From Clostridia bacterium (GTDB lineage Bacteria; Bacillota_A; Clostridia; Oscillospirales; CAG-272): a DNA stretch of 10,392 bases. The DNA lies in the NCBI GenBank assembly GCA_017467225.1, contig JAFTSR010000013.1:1-10392 (forward strand). The letters run 5' to 3'. The notes beneath the pieces are model-generated. The model saw only the letters and a list, made by a program, of their open reading frames with translations. It made no database searches and was not told the origin of the DNA. How positions within the stretch are numbered: position 1 is the stretch's first letter; every line of letters starts with the position of its first letter. Shown here piece by piece: positions 1 through 8,926 of the stretch. A program made the position numbers and the translations under genes.

Positions 1-39
1 ATGCGTTTTTGTGTGTAACGCGCGAAGACAGCAGGGATA

Positions 40-110
40 CATAAGGGACGGCAGTCCCTTATGCACGTTTTCTTTGGTTCGTTTCTTTGACGTGTGTCAA
101 AGAAATGAAC
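40..110 (-). repeat. Double-hairpin intergenic repeat, copy A
   Basis: Two adjacent perfect or near-perfect inverted repeats lie in the non-coding DNA upstream of rplI. The first has 10-bp arms at 40-49 and 54-63 (CATAAGGGAC / GTCCCTTATG, loop GGCA). The second has 15-bp arms at 77-91 and 96-110, core TTTCTTTGAC / GTCAAAGAAA, loop GTGT, with one G-T wobble at 81/106. The linker holds GCACGTTTTCTTT (63-75), identical on the opposite strand to 6739-6751 in copy B. There is no T-run after either hairpin, so it does not look like an ordinary terminator. The strand given is the one that reads in the same direction as copy B. The rest of 1-192 carries no gene that I can support; two 6-bp inverted repeats (122-139 and 145-163) lie between this repeat and the rplI ribosome binding site. 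Confidence 0.8.
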
Positions 111-192
111 AGTCATCTAATCAAAGTTACAACACTTTGTTCGCACAAATAAATTCCATTTGTAAATACATCACCGAAAGGATATCATAATC

Positions 193-642
193 ATGAAAGT
201 CATTTTACTGCAGGACGTCAAGGGTCAAGGCAAAAAAGACCAAATCATCAACGTCTCCGACGGCTACGCCGCCAACTTCCTTTTTCCTCGCAAATTAGCA
301 AAGCCCGCTGACGCCGGCTCTCTCAACGAGATCAAAAACAAAAAGGCCGCCGAGGAGCACCGCATTGCCGTCGAGCGCGCCGAGGCAAAGGCGATCGCCG
401 AAAAACTGGAGGGCATCATGGTGGTCATCCACGCCGCCGGCGGCGCCGATAACCGCCTGTACGGCTCCATCACCTCCAAGGATATCGTTGAAGCCCTGGC
501 TAAAGACCACGGCATCACCATCGACAAGCGTAAGATTCTCACCGACGAGCCCATCCGCACCTTTGGCGGTTATACCCGCGAGGTGAAGCTGTACACCGAC
601 GTCGTCGGAAAAATCCACCTGACCGTAGCCGAAAAGAAATAA
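193..642 (+). CDS. rplI: 50S ribosomal protein L9
   Basis: This is bacterial ribosomal protein L9, a two-domain protein that binds 23S rRNA near the L1 stalk. The 149-residue length matches the family. The N-terminal RNA-binding domain is recognisable from MKVILLQDVKGQGKK and the GYAANFLFPRKLA signature (about residues 24-36). A long charged connecting helix follows (about 41-75), then the C-terminal domain ending in KIHLTVAEKK. The start at 193 is supported by GAAAGGA at 176-182, ten bases upstream. The gene lies 21 bases before dnaB, the usual rplI-dnaB order in Firmicutes, so co-transcription is likely. I see only a weak promoter candidate upstream (TTGTTC at 137 with poor -10 matches). 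Nothing in the coding sequence is unusual. Confidence 0.97.
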   Translation: MKVILLQDVKGQGKKDQIINVSDGYAANFLFPRKLAKPADAGSLNEIKNKKAAEEHRIAVERAEAKAIAEKLEGIMVVIHAAGGADNRLYGSITSKDIVEALAKDHGITIDKRKILTDEPIRTFGGYTREVKLYTDVVGKIHLTVAEKK

Positions 643-663
643 ATAAGGGGAACGTGAGTTATC

Positions 664-2013
664 ATGGACCAAACCATTCTTGACCTAAGACTACCGTTTT
701 CGCTGATTGCGGAGCAGTCTCTGCTCGGCTCCATTCTGATCGACCCCAACTGCTTCAACGAGGTCGCCGAGATGGTCAAATCCGAGGATTTCTATCTCAA
801 GGAGCATAAGGATATTTTCCTTGCCATGCACGAGCTGTACCTGGCCAACCAGTCGACCGACGTCGTCACGCTGATTGAGGCGCTGGTGCGCGCAGGAACC
901 TACGACAAGGCCAACGGCGAGCAGTATATCCGCACCATCGCCGAGGTCGTGCCCAACGCCCTCAACGCGCTGGACTACGCCAAAATCGTGCGCGACTAGA
1001 GCCAGCTGCGACAGCTGATCTCCATCTGCGGCGAGGTGACCGACACCGCCTACTCTGAGCAAGATGACGTCGGACACACCATCGAGTACGCCGAGGCGCA
1101 GATCTTTGCCCTGGCACAGGGACGCGATACCAAAAATTTCCGTCATATCCGCGACGTGCTGGTGGATGTTTACGCCCACTTGCACGAGCTGAATACCAAC
1201 AAAGAGGCCACCCGAGGCACGCAGACCGGCTTTTCCGGTCTTGACAAGGTGCTGGCCGGCATGGGTAAGAGCGACCTGGTTCTGGTCGGTGCCCGTCCCG
1301 GTATGGGTAAGACCAGCTTCGCTCTCAACGTGGCCACCACCGTGGCGCAGGAGACCAAAAAGAAGGTGTGCATTTTTTCGCTTGAAATGTCCGCCGATCA
1401 GCTGGTCAACCGTATGCTGTCCAGTGAGGCCATGGTCGACAGCTACGCGCTGCGTACGGGTGAGCTCAAACCCGAGGAGTGGGATCATATCGCGCAGGCC
1501 AGCGCCAAGCTGTCGCAGTGCGACATTCTGATTGACGACACCTCCGGCATCACCGTCACCGGTATGAAGGGTAAGCTGCGCCGCGTGCAAAACCTCGGCC
1601 TGGTCGTTATCGACTATCTGCAGCTGATGACCTCGGATAAGCGCATTGACAACCGCGTGCAGGAGGTCGGCGATATTTCCCGTAATCTGAAGATCATGGC
1701 CAAGGAGCTGATGGTTCCCATCATCTGCTGCGCGCAGTTGTCCCGTGGTCCCGAATCCCGTACCGACAAAAAGCCCATGCTGTCCGACCTTCGTGACTCC
1801 GGTGCGATCGAGCAGGATGCCGATACCGTCATGTTCCTGTACCGCGATGAATATTATAAGACCGATGCCACCTCGGATACTGAGGGCAACATCGCTGAGA
1901 TCATTGTTGCCAAGAACCGCCACGGCTCCACCGGCACCGTCAAGGTCGGTTGGATCGGACGCTACACCAAGTTCCGCTCCATCGCCGAGGAAAGCTCGCT
2001 TCCCACGGCATAA
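664..2013 (+). CDS. dnaB: Replicative DNA helicase DnaB, interrupted by an in-frame TAG codon
   Basis: This is the hexameric replicative helicase (called DnaC in Bacillus). The frame spans 449 codons, the normal family length, but codon 112 (997-999) is TAG. Before it lies the complete helical N-terminal domain ending YAKIVRD; after it the family pattern continues without loss as SQLRQLI, so the stop replaces one residue, probably Lys (AAG to TAG is one change). The RecA-like C-terminal domain is intact: Walker A GARPGMGKT (209-217), SLEMS, Walker B VVIDYLQLM (314-322), then LSDLRDSGAIEQDADTV and KNRHGSTG. AAGGGGA (645-651) precedes the ATG. A GTG at 1036 could restart a 325-residue fragment, but I see no good ribosome binding site for it. 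DnaB is normally essential, so the possibilities are a sequencing or assembly error, a real mutation, suppression, or two-part translation. The identity is certain; the functional state is not. Confidence 0.9.
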
Positions 2014-2021
2014 AGCTTCCG

Positions 2022-3467
2022 ATGAAACAGTTTACTTCCCCACACGCACTTGCGCACTGCGATCCCTCCGTGGGCGTGCTGCTGGCGCTGTCCGGCGGCG
2101 CGGACTCCCGCGCGCTGCTTCATCTGCTGGCCGCTGACGCAGGAAAGCACGGCTATGCGCTGCATCTTGCTCACGTGCATCACGGCATCCGAGGCCTTGA
2201 GGCTGACCGTGACGAGCAGCGTTGCCGCGATCTTGCCGCCGTGTACGGCTGCCCGATCCACGTGCTGCATGCCGATATCCCAGCGCTGGCCAAAGAAACA
2301 GGTGAGAGTCTTGAGATGGTCGGTCGTCGGGTTCGCTACGACTATTTTACCAAGCTGATGCGAGAGCACGGACTTTCCCTTCTGGCAACAGCGCACCACG
2401 CCGACGACCACGCGGAAACGGTGCTTATGCGTCTGCTTGTCGGCACCTCGACCACAGGCCTTGGCGGCATCAGTCCGGTGCAGCCGTTTGGCAACGGTTA
2501 TCTGGTGCGACCGCTGCTCTGCGCGACACGCGCGGACATTCTCGCCTATTGCCAAAGCCATGCGCTGGCCTACGCCACCGACAGCACCAACGCCGACACG
2601 GCGTATCTGCGCAACCGCATCCGCGCCGAGCTGATGCCCGTCATGGAGCAGATTGTTCCCCATCCGCAGGCACAGCTGCTGCGCGCAGGGCAGCTGCTGC
2701 GTGAGGACGACGAGCTGCTGCGGTCGCTTTCCGACCGCGCCTTTGCTGATGCCCAAGTGGACGGCGGTGCGCTGCGCATCGACGCGCTGCGCTCGCAACC
2801 GTTCCCCCTGCAGCGAAGAATGCTGCTGCGGCTGATCCGCGACCGTCTGCCCGACGCGCGCATCGATGCCTGTCACATGCAGGCGCTGCTTTCCTTGGTC
2901 GCCGCCGGTCACGGCATGACCGATCTGCCAGGCAATCTTCGCGCCACGGCTGATGGCAGCACGCTGTATCTGCAAACCAAGCAAGCGCAACCGTTGCCAC
3001 CCATCTCGCTGCACCTTCCTCTTTGCGAGGGTGTGCACCACATTGACGATCTTGGCGTGACGCTGACCGTGCAGAAATTGCCGGCACAAAGCGACGATTT
3101 TGGCGATCATGTGACAAAGAATCAAATTTTTTTGAAAAATCCACAGAAAGTTTACAATCCATTCATACACGATACACTAACTTTTGATACAATACAAAGT
3201 GATGCGTATTTTCGCTTGCGCCGGGACGGCGACGTTCTGCGGCTGCGAGGCATGCATCGCTCGGTGCGAAAGCTGCAGAACGAGATCGGTATGCCGCCCT
3301 CGCTTCGCTGCCGCCTGCCTATGCTGTGCGACGGCGACGGCGTGCTGTGGCTCCCGTTCGTCGGTCGGCGTGACGCACCGCCGCCTACCGCAAGCTCCCA
3401 TATTCCCTCCCAATGCCGCTATCGCATTACGATCGACATCACGACCGCGCCCGACTTCCATTCGTAA
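2022..3467 (+). CDS. tilS: tRNA(Ile)-lysidine synthetase TilS
   Basis: TilS attaches lysine to C34 of the CAU-anticodon tRNA-Ile using ATP, which switches the codon read from AUG to AUA; it is normally essential. The 481-residue protein has the PP-loop SGGADS (residues 24-29) and the typical run ATAHHADDHAETVLMRLL, then RPLL and DSTN...YLRNRIR, followed by the middle domain and a C-terminal TilS domain (YFRLRRDGDVLRLRG...VRKLQNE). I chose ATG 2022, eight bases after the dnaB stop. The frame is open back to 1950, but that extension overlaps dnaB and lacks family similarity. The ribosome binding site is weak, which suggests translational coupling to dnaB. The tilS-hpt-ftsH order is classic for Firmicutes. 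A strongly AT-rich patch (3121-3200, about 74% A+T by count) encodes the linker before the C-terminal domain. Confidence 0.95.
   Translation: MKQFTSPHALAHCDPSVGVLLALSGGADSRALLHLLAADAGKHGYALHLAHVHHGIRGLEADRDEQRCRDLAAVYGCPIHVLHADIPALAKETGESLEMVGRRVRYDYFTKLMREHGLSLLATAHHADDHAETVLMRLLVGTSTTGLGGISPVQPFGNGYLVRPLLCATRADILAYCQSHALAYATDSTNADTAYLRNRIRAELMPVMEQIVPHPQAQLLRAGQLLREDDELLRSLSDRAFADAQVDGGALRIDALRSQPFPLQRRMLLRLIRDRLPDARIDACHMQALLSLVAAGHGMTDLPGNLRATADGSTLYLQTKQAQPLPPISLHLPLCEGVHHIDDLGVTLTVQKLPAQSDDFGDHVTKNQIFLKNPQKVYNPFIHDTLTFDTIQSDAYFRLRRDGDVLRLRGMHRSVRKLQNEIGMPPSLRCRLPMLCDGDGVLWLPFVGRRDAPPPTASSHIPSQCRYRITIDITTAPDFHS
3151..3178 (+). promoter_or_regulatory. Possible internal promoter inside tilS
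   Basis: TTTACA (3151-3156) and TACACT (3173-3178) are spaced by 16 bases inside an 80-base AT-rich patch in an otherwise GC-rich gene. An overlapping alternative is TTGAAA (3132-3137) with TACAAT (3153-3158), spaced by 15. A promoter here would give hpt and ftsH transcription independent of dnaB and tilS. The AT-rich patch also encodes a plausible protein linker, so the match may be chance. Confidence 0.25.
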
Positions 3468-3500
3468 ATTTTATCATAAAAAACAACGAGGTATAAAACT

Positions 3501-4064
3501 ATGCACGATTTCACGCAGGATATGGAATGTATTTTGTTTGACGAGGCAGCTCTTGAGACCATCATCAGTGAGCTGGCCGAGCGTATCGACCACGATTATT
3601 GTGAGAGAAACGGCAGAACGCTGCTGGCGATCCCGGTGCTCAAGGGTGCCATCTTCTTTGCCACGGCGCTTTTGGAAAAGCTCTCCACGCCGGTGGAGAT
3701 CGATTTCGTTTCCGCTTCCTCCTACCGCGAGGCAACCGAGTCGAGCGAGCTGACCATCAGCGCGCTGCCTAACCGCAACGACTGGGCCGACATCGACGTT
3801 CTTTTGGTGGAGGACATCGTGGACACCGGCAACACGCTCAGCGCTATGGTACGCGAGCTCAAAAGTCTGGGCGCCAACGTGCGCGTCGTCGCGCTGCTCG
3901 ACAAGCCCAGCCGCCGCAAGGTCGACTTCACGGCGGATTACATAGGTCGGGAGATCCCCAACGCGTTTGTGGTCGGTTTCGGCTTGGACTATGCCGAAAA
4001 ATACCGCAATTTGCCCTATGTCGGCATCCTGCGCCGCGAAATTTACGAAGGCCCTACCGCATAA
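3501..4064 (+). CDS. hpt: Hypoxanthine (guanine) phosphoribosyltransferase
   Basis: This purine-salvage enzyme transfers the phosphoribosyl group of PRPP to hypoxanthine or guanine, giving IMP or GMP. The 187-residue length fits the bacterial Hpt family. Visible motifs are LKGA (47-50), the flexible-loop SSYREATESS region (73-82), the PRPP-binding signature VEDIVDTGNTL (103-113), KPSRRKVDFTADYIG and the C-terminal FVVGFGLDYAEKYRNLPYVG. GAGG at 3488-3491 lies nine bases before the ATG. The gene sits 33 bases after tilS and upstream of ftsH, as in Bacillus subtilis. In that organism HprT and TilS are reported to activate ftsH expression; whether that holds here cannot be read from the sequence. 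No defects are visible. Confidence 0.96.
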   Translation: MHDFTQDMECILFDEAALETIISELAERIDHDYCERNGRTLLAIPVLKGAIFFATALLEKLSTPVEIDFVSASSYREATESSELTISALPNRNDWADIDVLLVEDIVDTGNTLSAMVRELKSLGANVRVVALLDKPSRRKVDFTADYIGREIPNAFVVGFGLDYAEKYRNLPYVGILRREIYEGPTA

Positions 4065-4085
4065 GCGCGAGTCAACGAGAAAACA

Positions 4086-4126
4086 ATGAGAAAGGATATA
4101 TCCCGCCCTTCGGGATATGCTGATCT

Positions 4127-4130
<4 letters not shown>
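4086..4130 (+). CDS. Possible 14-codon leader ORF overlapping the ftsH start
   Basis: ATG 4086 opens a 14-codon frame ([14 protein letters not shown]) ending in TGA at 4128-4130. The stop overlaps the ftsH ATG as ATGA, the layout typical of translational coupling. A weak GAGA (4077-4080) lies five bases before it. The frame runs through the apparent ftsH ribosome binding site and its hairpin, so ribosomes translating it would melt that hairpin. It is too short to prove as coding; chance is quite possible. Confidence 0.3.
4098..4118 (+). promoter_or_regulatory. Hairpin between the ribosome binding site and start of ftsH
   Basis: Perfect 8-bp arms ATATCCCG (4098-4105) and CGGGATAT (4111-4118) surround the loop CCCTT. 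The only good Shine-Dalgarno sequence for ftsH, AGAAAGGA (4089-4096), is 30 bases from the ATG at 4127, which is too far. Folding the 21-base hairpin out of the way leaves nine bases, an ideal spacing. This may therefore be a structural spacer that sets ftsH translation, possibly in a temperature- or ligand-dependent way. The structure is seen directly; the function is inferred. Confidence 0.55.
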
Positions 4131-6235
<2,105 letters not shown>

Positions 6236-6241
6236 AAATTT

Positions 6242-6281
6242 CGCCTCCGAGTGCAAAAAAATGCCGCTCGGAGGCGTTTTT
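6242..6281 (+). terminator. Intrinsic terminator after ftsH
   Basis: Ten-bp arms CGCCTCCGAG (6242-6251) and CTCGGAGGCG (6267-6276) are followed by five T (6277-6281). It begins seven bases after the ftsH stop and closes the housekeeping block. Confidence 0.92.
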
Positions 6282-6375
6282 ATCCATAGGACGAGTATAA
6301 AAGCAAGGCGTTCCGCGCATACTTTGATTGAACGGAGCTATCCGTATTGCAAGAAAGGAATGGTAGCAAGTAAAT

Positions 6376-6597
6376 ATGATTATGGATCGCATTGCGCTTA
6401 TCCTCACCATTATCGGCGCGCTCAACTGGGGCAGCATCGGCTTATTTCAGTTTGATTTGGGTGCCTGGCTTGGCGGCGGACAGACAGGACTGCTCAGCCG
6501 TATCATTTACACGGTGGTAGCGCTGGCAGGCGTATGGTGCATTTCGCTGATTTTCCGTGCTCGGGAGAGCTTTGAGGAAATTGGGGAGCATCAGTAA
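6376..6597 (+). CDS. DUF378 family small membrane protein
   Basis: This 73-residue protein matches the DUF378 (YuzA-like) pattern: an N-terminal DRIALILTIIGALNWG segment, then GLFQFDLGAWLGG, a second hydrophobic segment IIYTVVALAGVWCISLIF and a short charged tail. It should span the membrane twice. The family has no established function. A TAG at 6364 in the same frame makes ATG 6376 the first possible start; a second ATG lies two codons later. AGAAAGGA (6352-6359) sits 16 bases upstream, rather far. The gene stands alone between two terminators, so it should be a separate transcription unit, but I could not identify a convincing promoter in 6282-6375. Confidence 0.88.
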   Translation: MIMDRIALILTIIGALNWGSIGLFQFDLGAWLGGGQTGLLSRIIYTVVALAGVWCISLIFRARESFEEIGEHQ

Positions 6598-6607
6598 CGA
6601 AAAGGAG

Positions 6608-6645
6608 AGCACCGCGTCTTTCGGATGGAGACGCGGTGCTTTTTT
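6608..6645 (+). terminator. Intrinsic terminator after the DUF378 gene
   Basis: Arms AGCACCGCGTCT (6608-6619) and AGACGCGGTGCT (6629-6640) form a perfect 12-bp stem with a 9-base loop, followed by a run of T through 6645. It lies ten bases after the stop codon. Confidence 0.92.
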
Positions 6646-6701
6646 ACGGGAGGAGATCGTTTAGGGAGTGCGAAGATAGCTTTCTAACTATAGTTGGTTT
6701 G

Positions 6702-6777
6702 TTGCCTATTTCTTTGGCTCACCCCAAAGAAATAGGCGAAAGAAAACGTGCGAAAGGGGACTCCAAGTCCCCTTTCG
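6702..6777 (+). repeat. Double-hairpin intergenic repeat, copy B
   Basis: The first hairpin has arms 6702-6717 and 6724-6739, including the perfect 13-bp CCTATTTCTTTGG / CCAAAGAAATAGG. The second has a perfect 12-bp stem, CGAAAGGGGACT (6751-6762) and AGTCCCCTTTCG (6766-6777), loop CCA. The linker AAAGAAAACGTGC (6739-6751) is identical to the opposite strand of 63-75 in copy A. The order hairpin, linker, hairpin is the same in both copies, and the stem sequences differ in paired, compensating ways. There is no T-run, and it lies beyond a complete terminator, so it is not needed to end the upstream gene. Confidence 0.82.
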
Positions 6778-6895
6778 ATTCCCCCGGGCTGTGCGCATTC
6801 TGCACGTAGGGGACTAAAGCTGTTAGGGAGGCGGCTTCGCTATAGCCGCGATGTTTGGCGGTTTCGCTTGTGACTGATTTCTGCCCGCTCCCTCC

Positions 6896-6916
6896 ATTAT
6901 TCATTATTCAGTATTC
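6896..6916. repeat. Three tandem 7-bp units
   Basis: ATTATTC (6896-6902), ATTATTC (6903-6909) and AGTATTC (6910-6916) follow each other without a gap. This is a very short low-complexity tandem repeat, prone to slippage. No function is apparent. Confidence 0.6.
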
Positions 6917-7023
6917 TTTCTTGGGTAGGGGCCCCATATGGATGTTCTCGTCTGCGCATTTAGAACAGAACCGCTAAAAACTTAACTTGTAAAAATTTTC
7001 CCAAAAGCTTTTTGAAGGGGAGC

Positions 7024-7062
7024 GCGAGGGGGAACTTTTTCTCTGAAAAAGTTCCCCCTCGC
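7024..7062 (-). terminator. 17-bp perfect hairpin downstream of the lipoprotein gene
   Basis: Arms GCGAGGGGGAACTTTTT (7024-7040) and AAAAAGTTCCCCCTCGC (7046-7062) pair perfectly around the loop CTCTG. On the minus strand it starts 16 bases after the lipoprotein stop, where a terminator is expected. However, no U-run follows the stem on either strand; the T-run is inside the stem. It may end transcription from both sides, or protect the mRNA 3' end, or be another dispersed palindromic repeat. I list it as a terminator because of its place only. Confidence 0.5.
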
Positions 7063-7078
7063 ATACATTCACATTCCC

Positions 7079-8815
7079 TTACTTCAACGCTTCCTTGGCG
7101 GCCAAAAGATCAGAGGTCTTGGCGACGTACATGTTATCGTAGCGGATGAGGTAATTCTGGGCATCGGTCTTACCGGTGCCGACGATAAAGAACACCAGCT
7201 GGGTCAGCGTCAGGTCGTTGGTAAACTGCTCCTCGTAGCCGGAGCCGATGACCACGCGCGTTTTGTTCAGCGGCAGCTGGATATGATTCCAGCCATTTTT
7301 CAGGTGCGTGGACCTCATACGATCATCGACCACGCTGCTGGCAATCATGTTGTAATTCACATTGTAGTGCGCGGCCTGTGCGTTGTGCTCCAGGCGGATC
7401 TGCCAGTTACTTCCCAGCAGCGACAGGTCGCTGATGTACATGTCAAAGCAGATGGTGTCCTCATCATAGACCACATCCACATCGTCAATACCGATGCACA
7501 CACGGTGGTCAACGTTCTCGTTGTGTCCGGTGATGGCCAGCGAGGCATTGCCCTGTACCTTCTCCTCGGTATCGTAGTAGGAGCCGTACCACTCGGTCAG
7601 AATGGGACCGTCCAGCGCATCGTAGTCGCAGGTGGTCAGCCATCTGCCGTTGTGCGGTGCCTCGGGCTGCTTGTAATTGGGATTGTCGTAGGTGCAAAGG
7701 CGCATGTCATCGAAATACACCTCAAGGCCTTCCTTGGCGTTGCACCAGACGTTCAGGCTGGTCAGATTGTCGTAGTTGATCTTGTCCAGATTGGGGTAGG
7801 CGATGTTGTGGCAGGTGAAGGAGAGCTCAATCTCGTGCCAACCGCTGCCATAGAAGGTGTGCTGCCAGGTATGACCGATGCCGCCCTGCTTCTCGGAGAG
7901 CGTGATATACAGCGTCTGGCTGCCAACTTGCGGCGTGTCGTACACCGCGTCATGGTCGCAGGCCATCAGATTGTCGTCATTGACGTACACCCACATCTTG
8001 ACCGTCTGCTTGAATTTATCGGTAATCTTAAGAGAAAAGCTATCCGTCGGCGTGCTGATCAACGTCCAATGCGCATTGTCGCTATTGCACAGGAAGCCAA
8101 TGCCCTCGTCCACCTTGCCGTCCACCTCGACGCTGTTCGGGTAGGGGATCGAATCCAGACTGTCAAAGCCCAGAAGGAGCTTTTCCTTGTAGGTCAGATT
8201 TTCGTCCGCATAGTAGCTGTACGAGGTCTTGTCAAATTCGTCCAGCCAGGTCTTTACAATGTGCTCACCCATGTAAACATAATCCTCCTTGATGCTCAAT
8301 TTGCTGCCGTTCTCGCCGGCCTGAGCCTGCTCGCTGACCATGGCAACAAACGCCTCGGCCGCTGCCACCGTGCAATTGTCGTCGTAACCGACGATGACCA
8401 CGCGCTTACCAATCACCTTGATCACATACTCGGTTTCCTTGAGTGCGGCGTGCGCATCAATGCTCTCCTGACGATTGGTCAGACCCACCAGAATTTCAGG
8501 CGCATCGACGGGCATGGTCTCGCCGCGCATGATGTAGTCATCGGAGATGGTAACCTCGCCACCGCCCAGCTGCAGCAAAATATCGCGCACATCCACGGCT
8601 GCACCGGTCACCGCCGAGTTGCACATTTCCGGACGTATGACGGTATAATGGCAAACGCCATCTGCCATAATCTCGATCTCATTGGCGCTCGGCACGGGCT
8701 CCTGTGGCGTTTCCTCCCCGGGTGTGCAAGCGCACAGCAGGGTGCTCAGGCACATAAGGAGCGCGCAGACAGCGCTGACCCATCTGAGGTAGCTTTTCTT
8801 TTTTCGGTTGTTCAT
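7079..8815 (-). CDS. Surface lipoprotein with hexosaminidase domain-2-like and carbohydrate-binding-like regions
   Basis: The 578-residue protein begins with a lipoprotein signal: a basic N-end (NNRKKK), a hydrophobic stretch and the lipobox LCAC ending at Cys30. Residues about 45-175 resemble the non-catalytic domain 2 that precedes catalytic domains in GH20 hexosaminidases and alpha-glucuronidases (DAPEILVGLTNRQES, later YVIKVIGKRVVIVGYDDN and A...AFVAMV). Two beta-rich regions with jelly-roll, carbohydrate-binding-like features follow (about 210-385 and 395-570), each ending in a similar phrase (VYFDDMRL, IRYDNMYV). I see no catalytic domain. A role in binding glycans at the cell surface is inferred. 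The start is supported by an AGAGGG ribosome binding site (minus strand) and a good promoter. It is transcribed divergently from the membrane-protein/RHH operon. The plus strand is largely open here but that is a shadow. Confidence 0.85.
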   Translation of the reverse strand: MNNRKKKSYLRWVSAVCALLMCLSTLLCACTPGEETPQEPVPSANEIEIMADGVCHYTVIRPEMCNSAVTGAAVDVRDILLQLGGGEVTISDDYIMRGETMPVDAPEILVGLTNRQESIDAHAALKETEYVIKVIGKRVVIVGYDDNCTVAAAEAFVAMVSEQAQAGENGSKLSIKEDYVYMGEHIVKTWLDEFDKTSYSYYADENLTYKEKLLLGFDSLDSIPYPNSVEVDGKVDEGIGFLCNSDNAHWTLISTPTDSFSLKITDKFKQTVKMWVYVNDDNLMACDHDAVYDTPQVGSQTLYITLSEKQGGIGHTWQHTFYGSGWHEIELSFTCHNIAYPNLDKINYDNLTSLNVWCNAKEGLEVYFDDMRLCTYDNPNYKQPEAPHNGRWLTTCDYDALDGPILTEWYGSYYDTEEKVQGNASLAITGHNENVDHRVCIGIDDVDVVYDEDTICFDMYISDLSLLGSNWQIRLEHNAQAAHYNVNYNMIASSVVDDRMRSTHLKNGWNHIQLPLNKTRVVIGSGYEEQFTNDLTLTQLVFFIVGTGKTDAQNYLIRYDNMYVAKTSDLLAAKEALK

Positions 8816-8854
8816 GTTCTTCCCTCTTTTCTTGTGAACGTATCTATCCTATGT

Positions 8855-8883
8855 ATTTTAACATATTTGCTGCGATTTTGCAA
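8855..8883 (-). promoter_or_regulatory. Sigma-A-like promoter of the lipoprotein gene
   Basis: Read on the minus strand: TTGCAA (8883-8878), a 17-base spacer and TAAAAT (8860-8855), preceded by TGT, an extended -10 element. It lies 39 bases upstream of the lipoprotein ATG. The -35 hexamer is also one of three TTGCAA palindromes in this intergenic region. Confidence 0.7.
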
Positions 8884-8888
8884 CATCT

Positions 8889-8926
8889 TTGCAAAAAAAT
8901 CCTTGGCCCTCTTGCTTTTTTTGCAA
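8889..8926. promoter_or_regulatory. Inverted repeat between divergent promoters, operator candidate
   Basis: TTGCAAAAAAA (8889-8899) and TTTTTTTGCAA (8916-8926) are perfect 11-bp inverted repeats 16 bases apart. They lie between the two -35 elements and reach into the spacer of the plus-strand promoter. With TTGCAA at 8878-8883 there are three TTGCAA palindromes in 49 bases. A dimeric regulator could bind here, perhaps the RHH protein encoded at 9528-9746. The A/T-runs may equally only bend DNA or act as an UP element. Confidence 0.5.

Larger units (their letters stand above)
6646..7078. other. Gene-free region made of palindromes and short repeats
   Basis: No believable gene is present in this 433-base gap between convergent transcription units. 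In order it holds copy B of the double-hairpin repeat (6702-6777), a possible weak hairpin with GTGC/GCAC arms (6791-6805), a GCGGCT/AGCCGC hairpin (6831-6849), three ATTATTC-like heptamers (6896-6916), GGGGCCCC (6928-6935), AAAAGCTTTT (7003-7012) and a 17-bp hairpin (7024-7062). A 61-codon minus-strand open frame (6719-6904) runs through the hairpins, has no ribosome binding site that convinces me and is probably spurious. The density of palindromes suggests a landing site for dispersed non-coding repeats. Confidence 0.7.

Noticed and set aside
40..110. Transcription terminator or rplI leader attenuator for ribosomal protein control
   Set aside because: Neither hairpin has a T-run, and the same structure recurs at 6702-6777 far from any ribosomal protein gene, so a dispersed repeat explains it better.
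691..1923. 410-codon minus-strand open frame
   Set aside because: It is antisense to dnaB, whose motifs are unmistakable. Long antisense frames are expected in GC-rich genes, and the translation looks like no family I recognise.
1036..2013. Separate helicase gene starting at GTG 1036
   Set aside because: The GTG lies inside the conserved linker helix, and no Shine-Dalgarno sequence is apparent. It is better described as the downstream part of the interrupted dnaB, though restart cannot be excluded.
1962..3170. 402-codon minus-strand open frame
   Set aside because: It is antisense to tilS, with a low-complexity translation and no ribosome binding site or context.
6719..6904. 61-codon minus-strand open frame in the repeat region
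   Set aside because: It runs through the arms of the palindromic repeats, has no convincing ribosome binding site and fits better as a translation of a non-coding repeat.
6702..7062. CRISPR array
   Set aside because: The palindromes differ from one another and there are no evenly spaced identical repeats with spacers and no cas genes.
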